NCBI GenBank assembly: GCA_022925895.1
Contig: JAKSYS010000743.1
Coordinates: 1-28,232, forward strand
DNA: 28,232 bases
Origin: Fragilaria crotonensis
Taxonomy: Eukaryota; Bacillariophyta; Fragilariophyceae; Fragilariales; Fragilariaceae
Reading direction: 5' to 3'
Part shown: in pieces, positions 9,500 through 18,426 of the stretch
Layout: the number at the start of each line of letters is the position of its first letter
Numbering within the stretch: position 1 is the first letter of the stretch
The notes under the pieces: model-generated
The model's input: the letters and a program-made list of their open reading frames with translations, nothing else
The model's database searches: none
What the model was told of the DNA's origin: nothing
Made by a program: the position numbers and the translations under genes

Positions 9500-10249
9500 T
9501 CAGGATGAAGCAACGATGAGCAAATCGATGGGAATGTATATGTACATGCAGGAGTAACGAATCACAACAAACGTTATGTAGTGACACAAGTCTTCGATCG
9601 ATGTCCCGCTGAGGTAAGTGGGGAACCAGAAAAAATGAGTGTTCTGTGTTCTGACTTCCTCGTGGCACTCCCGGTGTCCCGGTTGGAAGTCTCACTCATG
9701 GCGTATGGCGTATGGCGTATGGCGTATGCCGTATGCCGTCCGTATGCCGTATGCCATATGCAGATATGGTTGTAGGGTACAAAATCACGTTCTACTGCTA
9801 CCTAGGTACCGTACCGGTAGTGCGGAACCACGAGCTAGATGGATACGGAACACCCATTCACCCACGCGGACAATTTCAGAGAAGGACTGAAAGCGAGAAC
9901 TCTCAGTTGACTCATTTTCATGTTTATACATATTTGCCGCTAAGTCCAATCAAATAATAAACAAACTTGAATACCGACAAATGCTTCTGTCCCACCTAAT
10001 TCCATTCATTTATATGAATCGACACTATGCTACGAAGAAACTGAATATGTTACCGTTGCCCTTTGTATGCCGCAATTGTTGTGAACACATAGGGACAGTT
10101 TCAGTAGCATTAACCGCATGATCTATTTTTGGCGTGAAGTCTCCACTCAGTCTTGTAGCATTGCCATATTTACTTCGCAGCACCGATTGTGAATTCGCCA
10201 CTCATTAGTCGACGGGTCTGAAGTCGGAAGCCTTCCCGTCTAGACAACG
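9500..10249. other. Intergenic region with a heptanucleotide repeat
   Basis: This 750-bp gap lies between divergent genes (DUF760-like on minus, RS-tail protein on plus), so both promoters should be here. The open frames at 9581-9957 are caused by the low-complexity repeat and are not credible genes. No RNA gene was recognised. Confidence 0.5.
9698..9762. repeat. GGCGTAT tandem heptamer that switches to its inverted form
   Basis: The tract begins with four head-to-tail copies of GGCGTAT, then changes to GCCGTAT/CCGTATG copies and ends in GCCATATGC. Because ATACGCC is the reverse complement of GGCGTAT, the second half approaches an inverted copy of the first, and the whole tract could fold back. 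It looks like a microsatellite and may vary in length. Confidence 0.8.
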
Positions 10250-10867
10250 ATGGCAATGATGAATGATGTAAATAAATTCCGTCCAGACGAATTGCAAGTA
10301 GATGCATTGGCGGGTCGCACGAGTGTTCGAGGCGGTGGTCGACGACTGGAAGATGTGAGTTACTGGCGAAAACGAGCTGGTTGGTATGATGACGACACGT
10401 ACACACCCAGCTCGTCTGGCACTAACTCTGGAGGCGGCGGTGGCGGCAGCAACTCCGGCGGTATGTTTGGCAGCCGCAGTGATGGAGGAAGCCAGGCCTT
10501 GAGCATATTTCTCAAGGTTACGGCCGTTATTGTAGCCGTTGCGATCTGTGTTTTGATTTTCAAGGCGACTCAGCGTAGATCATCCTCAACCACGAGTGAG
10601 AGCAAAGACCGATCCAGTTCTACTCGTCGGGAACGCTCAGATGATCGCAGCAGGCGATCACGAAGCAAGTCCGTAGGCACCAGCGGACGAACTCGATCCA
10701 GATCTACCAAGAGAAGCGGCGACAACTACAATTTGATGGAGGACGACACTAGTCGAAAGTCGAGCAAGTCGTCCCGATCTCGCAGTCGCCGCCGGAGTCG
10801 GAGCCGCACAAGTTCCAGATCGAAGAAGGGCGACGGAGAGAAAGAGATCCATGAGATTCTGGTTTAG
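10250..10867 (+). CDS. Small single-span membrane protein with an RS-rich tail (unknown function)
   Basis: I do not recognise this 205-residue protein. Residues 1-50 are charged, with RRLEDVSYWRKRAGWY at about 31-46. Residues 53-81 are a Ser/Gly-rich linker. Residues 83-105 form one clear hydrophobic helix (VTAVIVAVAICVLIF). The rest is a very basic Ser/Arg tail with many RS dipeptides, ending EKEIHEILV. There is no N-terminal signal peptide, so the helix probably acts as a signal anchor. RS tails usually occur in splicing factors, but with a membrane helix this is more likely a phosphorylated or nucleic-acid-binding membrane protein; that is inference. The ATG at 10250 follows an in-frame upstream stop; the Mets at codons 3 and 4 are alternatives. 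Confidence 0.7.
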   Translation: MAMMNDVNKFRPDELQVDALAGRTSVRGGGRRLEDVSYWRKRAGWYDDDTYTPSSSGTNSGGGGGGSNSGGMFGSRSDGGSQALSIFLKVTAVIVAVAICVLIFKATQRRSSSTTSESKDRSSSTRRERSDDRSRRSRSKSVGTSGRTRSRSTKRSGDNYNLMEDDTSRKSSKSSRSRSRRRSRSRTSSRSKKGDGEKEIHEILV

Positions 10868-11310
10868 TTGTGGCTCCGGGTCGTCACAATCAAAGGCCGT
10901 ACTGCATTGGGCCTGCAAAAGAATATCTCTGTCAAGCAGATGTTATGTAAGATGTAATAAAGCATTATTTCTATGACGCCATTCCCCCGGTACTGTAGGT
11001 CGAGCCATACCTCTTCATTCGCCAACCATGTCTTGGTCAGCTTTATTTATCCCGTGATGTCTGAACGTTATCGAGAGCCTTGGCTAACGCAGAGTACACA
11101 TAAACACCGCGGTAGTTGCAAGCTGTAACAAAGCACTATTTCTAAGGCAACGTTCCCCAATAAAAACTGAGTCATACTAGAGTGCATTCGCCAAAGAGAC
11201 GTCTAGGTCAGCTTTGAATTCTCCCATGACGTTTAAGAAAGACGTTGTTCTGAGTCTTAATGCGGATGCAAACACAATGAGACGCATTACCGGAATGGCC
11301 ATTCTATTTC
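10868..11310. other. Convergent intergenic region containing a diverged tandem duplication
   Basis: The region separates the ends of two convergent genes. It holds two diverged copies of a ~140-bp segment at a constant offset of 171 bp, listed separately. AATAAAG near 10957 could serve as a polyadenylation signal for the upstream gene. No coding frame was seen. Confidence 0.55.
10945..11256. repeat. Diverged direct duplication, 171-bp offset
   Basis: AAGCATTATTTCTA (10960-10973) matches AAGCACTATTTCTA (11131-11144), and CATTCGCCAA followed by GGTCAGCTTT recurs at the same 171-bp offset (11035 versus 11206). Later blocks (CCGTGATGTCT versus CCATGACGTTT) also line up. The two copies, about 10945-11085 and 11116-11256, have diverged by substitutions and small indels. 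The duplication follows the stop of the RS-tail gene, so it may derive from its 3' UTR. Confidence 0.65.
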
Positions 11311-12739
11311 TTATGCCTTCACTTCCTGATACGCCCACTTCAACCATGGCATGAGTGCTTCAACATCAGCCTTCTCCACTGTTGATCCGCACCAGATACG
11401 AATAGATGGAGGAGCATCACGGTAACCGCCGATATCGTAGGCAACCTTTTCCTTCTCAAGCAAGGAAACCACCTTCTTGATCTGAGCGGCATCCAAGTCC
11501 ATCGTGAGGCACACGGAAGTCGAGGATCTGACGGCAGGATCCTTGGCCAAAAAGTGAATCCATTCGTTCTCGGCAACAAACTTCTCGATCACTCCAAGGT
11601 TGTCCAAGCTCCTCTGGATCAGGGCGGGAACACCTCCGATGGAGGTCGCCCACTGAAGGGCATCAATGTAATCTTCGACACTGATCATGGAAGGCGTGTT
11701 GATTGTGGCTCCCTGGAAGATGGATTCATCAACCTTGCCCTTCTTTGTCATACGGAAAATCTTGGGCAGAGGACGGTTAGGTGGTGTATAGGATTCCAAG
11801 CGCTCAACAGCGCGAGGACTCAAGATGAGGACACCGTGCGCACCTTCACCTCCTAGGACCTTTTGCCAGGAGTAGGTAGTGACATCTAACTTCTCCCATG
11901 GCATGTTCATGGCAAAGCAAGCTGAGGTGGCATCGCAAAGGGTAAGGCCCGTTCGGTTGTCGGAGATGAAATCGCAGCCGTCAGGGACACGGACCCCAGA
12001 GGTTGTTCCATTGAAGGTAAAACAGATGTCATGATCAGGGTTGGTTTGTGTGAGGTCAGGGAGTTCCCCGTAGTCGGCAGTGTACTCGTTAACCTGGACA
12101 CTGTCTCTTAGCTTCAAGTGTGAAATAGCATCACCAAACCATCCCTTTCCGAACGATTCCCAGTGGCAGATGTCGACATTACGTTGTCCCAACATGTTCC
12201 ACATGGCCATTTCGTAGGCACCCGTGTCGGAGGCAGGGACAATGCCAAGGAGGTAGTTGTCAGGGACACCGAGGATGCGCTTGGACTCCTCAATTGCCAG
12301 AACCAATCGTTCCTTACCAATCTTGGAGCGGTGAGAACGTCCCAATATGCGGGTATCCAGTGCGGCCAAATCGTAGCCGGGTCGCTTCTTGCATGGTCCA
12401 GAAGAGAATTCAGGATTTACTGGCTGTAAATAAGGGTGTTAATAATCAAATCAGAGCAACGTCTGTCATCACCAGGGAATCATTCCCGGATCTTCAATCC
12501 TTGCAGGCAGTAGATCGCTGACCGCAAACTTTGCCTCCAAACGACATACGCCAAAAATGATCGGAAAGGATTTTGACCTTGCGGCGTACCTTAGGACCTG
12601 GTGCCGCTGCACTCAACATGCGAATAGCACTTCGAGCACTGGCATGCCGAAAGGTGACAGGGGTACCACGGGAAAGAGCAAAGGCAGGGGCGAGGCGCAT
12701 CATCGTAAAAAATTCCGTAGCGGAAGAAAATGGGCGCAT
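11311..12739 (-). CDS. serC: Phosphoserine aminotransferase, two exons, probably organelle-targeted
   Basis: The enzyme is PLP-dependent and converts 3-phosphohydroxypyruvate plus glutamate to phosphoserine in serine synthesis. Exon 1 (12739-12590) encodes a basic, Ser/Ala/Arg-rich leader typical of mitochondrial presequences. A 166-nt intron (12589-12424; GTACGC...TTTACAG) interrupts it. Exon 2 (12423-11311) resumes in frame with [16 protein letters not shown], the conserved SerC N-terminal signature. The mature part has [16 protein letters not shown] and the PLP lysine in [12 protein letters not shown], at about residue 238 of 420. The C-terminal half resembles the alternative SerC type of alphaproteobacteria and eukaryotic algae, about 370 residues long, rather than E. 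coli SerC. The start is ATG 12739; in-frame ATGs at 12703 and 12700 are equally possible. The frame ends in TAA at 11311-11313. Confidence 0.93.
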
Positions 12740-13049
12740 CGATGACCTGCGCTCTGCGCCATCACTGAAACCTGAAACCAAGGAGCTGCTAACGGCCAAA
12801 AGATCCGACGGCGAACTCTGCTCAAATCAATGAACCACAAAGCAACTGGGGACGTCGAATCTTCGAATTTTGCAATTCCATCCAATTGCCGGATCCTACT
12901 AGAATCATAAGCCCGTTCTTTTCAAACAGGAATGTATGGAGGGAACGTGCGGACGGATTAAGAGTGCAAACTGACGGCTGGTACGGGTAGCATTTGTGTC
13001 CATAACCCGTTATCGCCAAAAACCGCAGCTATATAGGTGGTCTGGGGAC

Positions 13050-13250
13050 TGGAGTACGAGCTAGTACTTGTACTGTACATGATACGTACTTGTTAGTGTA
13101 TTGTACAGTACCAGGTACATAGAGTAGTACTTGTACCGGGCTCTTGGGTAGCATCTGGTACAAATACAAGTACAAGTACTTGGTACAAGTATTCAAGTAG
13201 TTAACAACGAGGAGTACAAATTACTATATGTAGTCGAGTACAAGTACCAG
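13050..13250. repeat. GTAC island
   Basis: I count about 17 GTAC tetramers in roughly 200-230 bp, where about one would be expected by chance. Most lie in AGTACTTGTAC-, AAGTACAAGTAC- or TGTACAGTACC-like strings, many self-complementary. The island abuts the left terminus of the inverted-repeat element, and GTAC words resume beyond its right end. Confidence 0.75.
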
Positions 13251-13976
13251 TTAAAAAGGGCTTAGAACCAATGATTTAACGCATTTTTCGACTCACAGTA
13301 TCTATCTCAAAATGCATCCTTTCCATCTTCAGCTCGTTTAGGAAAGCTTATTTTGCTTCTTTTACACACTAAAAGTTAATCATTTAAGTACTGGACAACA
13401 TAGTTGTCGATTCATTCACCTTCTCAATTGACTCGTTCGTCGCCGCATTGGTTCAAAGCCATACATACAATTTTATTCGTACATGAGGTAAAATTTATAT
13501 GTTGGCGGGAATTTTTTTTCACGCATTTGCCGAATGATCCATTTTTACTGCCACGTTACTTCAGCTGTAGATTTTGTACCAAGATATCCAAGAATTTTTT
13601 GATCCACGGACAAGAGTGAGTGTAGGATCAATACTGACGTTATAGGGGTTAATATTTTTTTCGCAGGTATAGAAAAAATTGAGTCCTATGATGTATCATC
13701 AAACGGCTGGCCCAGCTTGAAGCGTGAAATTTTGCGAGGTGCATTGTAATTCTCAGCAAATCTGCCAGTTCAATTTCCTTGAAATGAAGTTGAGATGCCG
13801 TTTTGCACCCAGTAAGTTACTTGTGTGGGATGGTTATACGAGCAACTTTTGCATACAAGTTCAGGTCAAATTCGACAAACTGCGAGCTTTTTGTGTAGGC
13901 ACAAAAAAATTTAACGCATTAATGGTCCTAAGCCATTTTATCGGTTCTAAGCCCTTTTTAACTGGTACCAGTACTC
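13236..13976. mobile_element. Non-autonomous DNA-transposon-like element with terminal inverted repeats
   Basis: The left end 13244-13269 and right end 13943-13968 are exact 26-bp reverse complements (GTACCAGTTAAAAAGGGC... at the left). With two mismatches they extend to 34 bp (13236-13269 and 13943-13976). The enclosed ~670 bp is AT-rich compared with its surroundings and has no transposase-like frame. Subterminal ATTTAACGCAT occurs near both ends. The termini contain TTAA and GTAC, both palindromic, so a duplicated target site cannot be told from the repeat itself. It is best described as a MITE-like element; the superfamily is unknown. Confidence 0.72.
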
Positions 13977-14721
13977 CGTAGTACAGGTCGGATATCTGGC
14001 GATGTGTAAACGACACCCGCACCATGCCGATGTACCAGACCTCAGATGGCCGCAGCCGACCGCACACAAAGGACAGTACCCGGTCGCAGTCCGACAGTCC
14101 ATGCCCGCACTCGGCCGCCATTGCAAGGTGCACGGCCGTCGGCCGTACTCGACTCAAGGTTTGAAACTCGATACATGACGAGAGACGCGACATGATGTTT
14201 TCCCAACCGTCGTGCGCACAACGATGAAATTGGACCCAAGAATTTCTCCACTCTGAACTGGGTGTAAACTGCTGGCACTGTGCCTCACAGCCTCGCAATC
14301 GACAAGGAAACACATCAACCAATCTTCGAGGGCATAGCAAACACTGAGCGTGCACGTTCGAACAGCATCCGTCAGTCTGAGATCGGATGATCGATGTTCT
14401 GTTTCAGTCATTTAACTGAAGTCGAATTCTGATGCTCGTTGAGCCCGAGATACGCCAGGACAAAGTACACATCAAGAGTTATGTGTTGGGTGACGTACCC
14501 TCATTTCCCGGACGACGGTTGAACTTGCCAACGGTTGACGAAGATAAACTCTTAATAAGTAAAGGAAAACGTGGGTTTCATTTAGCTGACGTAGGTCGGC
14601 AAATTAAAGTACTCGACGAATCCAGTATGCGTAGACGAGGATGAAACAGCCGAATACGACATTAGGATATTACTGTTAGTAGTACGAAATGACGGCGTAG
14701 AAGGTGGACGCCACCCAATGG

Positions 14722-15270
14722 TTAGCAAGGTTTTGTGTGTTCAACTTGCGAAAAATCAGACACGGAACTCGGAGTACTCCGAGTACCAGACAATCTACCC
14801 GTATCGAAGTCGGGACTCCGGACGTGAAAGATCCTGTCCTCATCATTCAAATCAACGTCTCGAAATCCCAAAACACTTGCCGACAGTGACAAGCCCATCA
14901 CGGCGCAACGTGTCAAGCGTCCAAGTCTGTTAGTTAATCCTGCGCTCAGGGTCAGCGTGTCGATTTCCGAAAGTCCACTGGTAGGTTTATTTGCATCGTT
15001 TTCAAGACGACGCTCGTGTCGTGCCTGAGATGTTGATTTTTGGTTTCGAAGAATGGAACTTAAGATGAGAAGAAATACATCGAGCCCCTTGGCCAGTCCG
15101 TTTTTCCGTGAATAGCAGCTCGCTGTTCAGTGTCCGCAAAAGTTCATCTCCGGGATGGCTTCTTGATACGGGTGTTGCAGTCCCGTCGTTCCCCTTCGTC
15201 TCGTACTCAAAAGATCAGATCCGAGTGACATTCCATCGTATTTCTTCATATGACGAAATGTTGACGTCAT
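14722..15270 (-). CDS. Possible small two-exon gene, unknown protein
   Basis: One minus-strand frame stays open from ATG 15270 to TAA 14722 except for a single TGA near 15127. That TGA falls inside a plausible 84-nt GT-AG intron (15206-15123; GTACGAG...CTGAACAG) whose removal keeps the frame and gives a protein of about 154 residues. The product would have a hydrophobic stretch (GLDVFLLILSSIL), then a charged region (QARHERRLENDANK) and an Asp-rich segment (DVDLNDEDRIF). I recognise no domain. Alternatives are a pseudogene with one stop or chance openness. It would be divergent from the kinase gene, with about 400 bp between the starts. Confidence 0.35.
14767..14784. repeat. Perfect 18-bp palindrome
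   Basis: ACTCGGAGTACTCCGAGT is its own reverse complement and is centred on GTAC. Its right half, TACTCCGAGTA, recurs at 18965, 27496 and 27817. Confidence 0.7.
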
Positions 15271-15667
15271 AGGTTTAGGTGCTTTAGCCACTAGCATCTT
15301 TTTTGAGTCATCGTTTGGAACTCATGCCGTCGGCGATACAGACACGCGCATAAGCTTGAATCTTTGTTCTGCGAATCTTTGGCCATTCAAAATGTCGAAT
15401 TGTCGATAGGTACCACACATTATTTCACGTGATGGTTGGTACTACTTCTACTCAGTCACGATGCCTGCATTGGCGTGTAGTCGGGCTGACTTGGCTGTCT
15501 GACTCCCGGCAAAATTAAATTCCGACCCCTTTCTGCAAATTCTTCTTCGTTTGATCTCAACGTTTCGTTCCTTCTTCCAATGCAGACATCATTCGCATCA
15601 GGGTTAAAGCACAATACAGGGATCGATCATCAACAAGAATAGCTTTTGAGAGTTTCGGAGTAGCGTC

Positions 15668-17395
15668 ATGTTGAGTAGACACACGCCATTTCTAGTCAAA
15701 GAAAGCGTCGTTGGTGAATCGGAATCTTTTGGGTTTACTCGTATGACGGACAGGCGAGAAATATTCTTGGCTTCGATCGAGAAGGGTGAATTGGACACGA
15801 TCGACCAGGATGTCACTAATTTATCCGGTCCGACCCTTTGTCGTGATCGAAGTGTCAGCGAAGATCTTGGATTTGGTGAGCCCGCTGTTGAAACACAAAA
15901 GTCTTCTGATGTTTCTCTCAACCAAGCTATCATGGCGTCGCTGAGTGCTACCGGAGAACAGGGTGAAAGCTCAACGACCTACATAGCACCGCTACGTTGT
16001 GCACCTCTACATCAAATTCCTGATTCTCAATCGCGACCCCGGCTGACGCTCTCCGCCTTCCGAAGACCTGAAGAGATTGTCAGGGTCGCTGACCCTGACT
16101 CCTCAAGAAAGCTCACTGATTCGTACAAGCTCTGCGGTGGCATTGGCCATGGGGCCATGTCCACTGTGCGTCTCGCAGAGCGAATAAGTGACGGTTCAAA
16201 GTTTGCAGTGAAAACCGTATCCAAGCATGATGTTCTCAGAACGAGACGATTTGGGCGAAGGCGGCGCCATATGGATGAGTGGGAAGTATTGCGCTTGCTC
16301 AAGGACAACCCAAATGTTGTTAACCTGATAGACGTGTACGAGACGGACGACGAAGTTCAGATGGTCTTGGAATACTGCGAAGGTGGTGAATTGTTTGAGC
16401 ATATTCAACGCAATCGAGCAAAATCCACCCCTTACGCGCAATCTGAAGTCCAAGCAGCGAAGATCACTGAGCAGATCCTCTCTGTTTTGAACGACCTTCA
16501 CGGGCGAGGAATTGTTCATCGTGATGTCAAGCCTGAGAATCTACTTCTGACCAATAGTGGAGGAAGCGAAGCAAAGGTCTGTGACTTTGGCATTGCTCGT
16601 CTTCTTCTTGACGAGTGTGATTCCGAATCTTGCAGCAGTGATGATGAAGGTGTTTCTCCTGGGAGGAGGCGCGCTTACTCAAGGGTCGGCTCTGACCTGT
16701 ACGCTGCACCTGAAGTTTGTATGTGCGATGGCTATGGAACTGCAGTTGACGTGTACTCTTTAGGAGTGACTCTTTACGTGCTGTTGTACGGCTTCCCTCC
16801 GATCTTTGACCTACAAGACGATGGAGAAGCTGGAGTCACTTTTCATGACAATCAATGGTCCCAAGTTTCTGACGATGCCAAAGATCTTATTCGGCAGATG
16901 CTGGAAGCGGACCCAGAACAACGAATCACAGCAGAAAGTGCTCTGAATTCTCCTTGGATAAAGCGGCATACTGGTCCGCGACATTATCCTGGGACGAACG
17001 GGCGTATCGCTGTTCAAAGAAGGGCATCACACCTATTTTCGCTCTCTCCTGGCAAGCCACGTCCACCCGTGGACCTCGAGCTGGTGAAGGCAAGGCTGTA
17101 CAAAAACATGGAGATTGACCGAAAGCGAGTCAAGTCTGGCCTCAGCGGGTCCCGCAAGAGGCGCCGCATGTCCGCCAGGGCAGAGCGCCTCGAACAGCCC
17201 AAAATAGAGGGTGATGTTCTGATGTCAATGGCAAACTTGTACCGAGGCGTGGCGTTGGCAGCCGTGTCTGCAACAAACGCAGCCAAGGGTGTCGTTTATG
17301 ATGATCGCAAGAATACTGTGAATGTTCTCGTCGATGACTGCAACGACGAATTGTCTGATGACGACGCGGACAGCATCTTGGCGCTCTCGGTGTAA
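15668..17395 (+). CDS. CAMK-like serine/threonine protein kinase
   Basis: This 575-residue protein has a kinase domain at about 150-437. It shows a Gly-rich loop GGIGHGAMSTV, the ATP lysine in FAVK (182), an alpha-C Glu in DEWEVLRLL, HRDVKPEN with catalytic Asp 286, DFG at 306-308, and GSDLYAAPE ending at 349. The lobe signatures (YCEGGELFEHI, WIKRH end) suit the CAMK group. It has neither the EF hands of a CDPK nor an obvious calmodulin-binding helix. The N-terminal 150 residues are Ser-rich and unstructured. The DFG-APE segment is about 43 residues, longer than usual, because of an acidic/Ser insertion (DECDSESCSSDDEG) and an Arg-rich stretch. The C-terminal tail holds a basic, NLS-like segment (GSRKRRRMSARAER, about 493-506) and an acidic end. 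The kinase should be active, but its substrate is unknown. ATG 15668 is the first Met after upstream stops. Confidence 0.9.
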   Translation: MLSRHTPFLVKESVVGESESFGFTRMTDRREIFLASIEKGELDTIDQDVTNLSGPTLCRDRSVSEDLGFGEPAVETQKSSDVSLNQAIMASLSATGEQGESSTTYIAPLRCAPLHQIPDSQSRPRLTLSAFRRPEEIVRVADPDSSRKLTDSYKLCGGIGHGAMSTVRLAERISDGSKFAVKTVSKHDVLRTRRFGRRRRHMDEWEVLRLLKDNPNVVNLIDVYETDDEVQMVLEYCEGGELFEHIQRNRAKSTPYAQSEVQAAKITEQILSVLNDLHGRGIVHRDVKPENLLLTNSGGSEAKVCDFGIARLLLDECDSESCSSDDEGVSPGRRRAYSRVGSDLYAAPEVCMCDGYGTAVDVYSLGVTLYVLLYGFPPIFDLQDDGEAGVTFHDNQWSQVSDDAKDLIRQMLEADPEQRITAESALNSPWIKRHTGPRHYPGTNGRIAVQRRASHLFSLSPGKPRPPVDLELVKARLYKNMEIDRKRVKSGLSGSRKRRRMSARAERLEQPKIEGDVLMSMANLYRGVALAAVSATNAAKGVVYDDRKNTVNVLVDDCNDELSDDDADSILALSV

Positions 17396-17614
17396 CTGCG
17401 AAGTGCTTGCTTTATGATGTATAATAATCGATCGAATTGTTAATTTGAATTCATTTAATCAGTTTGACTTGCATTTTTGCCTGAGCTAGGAAACTCTAGA
17501 TTTAAGCTTCTGTTGATCATTGATATTGGACGCAATCGAAATTCGACATTTGCAAGTGTAAAGCTGCCTTATGGGTGCTAGAGTATGACGCAATGATTAA
17601 GCCTGCCAGGGAAG

Positions 17615-18170
17615 ATGATCATGTGGCTTGGGAAAGGATGTAAATCAAGGTACCCAAAAACTTTCGCATCCATGCTTGCCAGTAATGACGTGCGTTCCAG
17701 GAATCTCTCGTTTTCGAGTGAGGTTAGTTAATACGTGTCTTCCTTGGACGATTTGTCGGTTTCAGCACAGCAAGGTCTACGTAACGATTTGTTGGAAAAT
17801 TCGCATCCTCAACACAGTATACACTATAAACCACTTTGCACGCTTCCCGCGTGAATATGCGCCCTATTCCAAGACACATTCTTGGACACTTTAACCCAGC
17901 ATTCAATATCAGAAGATTCGAGCAGCGTTGCTGACTTCAATGCCAAGGGTCCTTTCTTTGTTCCTGTAGGGCAGCAGCAACTTTCAATGATTGATTCAGT
18001 CGTTCGGGATGTTTCAATTAGCCTCGAAAAATAAAGCGACGTCTTTAGCCGATGTTTCGTCGTCTGCTTATGAATAACTCTGCAGGACCATTTTCTACTA
18101 GTAGTATCGTCGAGATAATGCTATCGGTGGACAACGTCGCATTGGTGAGGAAGTCCAGCTTCCGAATCAA
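17615..18170 (+). pseudogene. Possible spliced or decayed small coding sequence
   Basis: ATG 17615 opens a 36-codon frame ending at GAG|GTTAGT (17722). A GT-AG intron to CCCAG at 17899 would join it in frame to a 44-codon segment (GPFFVPVGQQQLSMIDSVV) ending in TAA at 18034. Immediately beyond, coding-like text continues in the two other frames (KATSLADVSSSAYE near 18035-18075, then NNSAGPFSTSSIVEIMLSVDN near 18073-18135). Either the first part is a tiny gene of about 80 residues, or the whole is a frameshifted relic. I recognise no family. Confidence 0.25.
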
Positions 18171-18180
18171 CGTGTCTGGG

Positions 18181-18426
18181 TCACGCCGAGGTCTTCGTGC
18201 ACACCCAGTTTGATGTCATAATAAATAGAATGAAGGGAGCTCGTAAAGTTGGATTGGCGGTCAGGAGGTAACCAGGGGCATTGGTAGGGTCGTCATAGCC
18301 ATCATCGTCCAGTGGATCACCAACAACATCAAACTGCTGGTTGCTTTCATCGTCCTTGGCCAATAGACTTCCAAATAGGTCGCCAACGGACATAGCCACA
18401 TCCATGACCATGATGGCAGAAATCAT
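18181..18426 (-). CDS. Small hypothetical protein, Asp-rich
   Basis: This is an 81-codon open frame with an ATG start. It begins with a Met/Val-rich, mildly hydrophobic stretch (MISAIMVMDVAMSVGDLFG), followed by an acidic segment (DPLDDDGYDD) and a hydrophobic end. There is no recognisable domain, and the surroundings are gene-poor, so it could be a relic or a chance frame. Confidence 0.25.
   Translation of the reverse strand: MISAIMVMDVAMSVGDLFGSLLAKDDESNQQFDVVGDPLDDDGYDDPTNAPGYLLTANPTLRAPFILFIMTSNWVCTKTSA

Larger units (their letters stand above)
12740..14721. other. Gene-poor region with a GTAC island and an inverted-repeat element
   Basis: Between SerC and the possible small gene at 14722 lie about 2 kb without a confident gene. 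12740-13030 shows nothing clear beyond the SerC promoter. 13050-13235 is a GTAC island, 13236-13976 is a TIR-bounded element, and 14000-14411 contains two overlapping minus-strand open frames (14411-14154 and 14355-13861). These have no recognisable domain, and the longer one lacks an upstream ATG and runs into the element. A plus-strand frame at 14432-14644 (70 codons) is also unrecognised. The two minus frames could be joined in frame by a GT-AG intron of 83 nt, but the splice sites are weak. Confidence 0.45.

Noticed and set aside
9639..9957. Several overlapping plus-strand frames around 9700
   Set aside because: They arise from the heptanucleotide repeat, which lacks stops in all frames.
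13861..14355. A 164-codon minus-strand open frame
   Set aside because: It has no upstream ATG (GTG at the left-most position), crosses the right end of the TIR element, and overlaps another open frame. I mention it but do not call a gene.
15604..15933. A minus-strand 109-codon frame over the kinase start
   Set aside because: It is antisense to the kinase N-terminus, with no domain or good start context.
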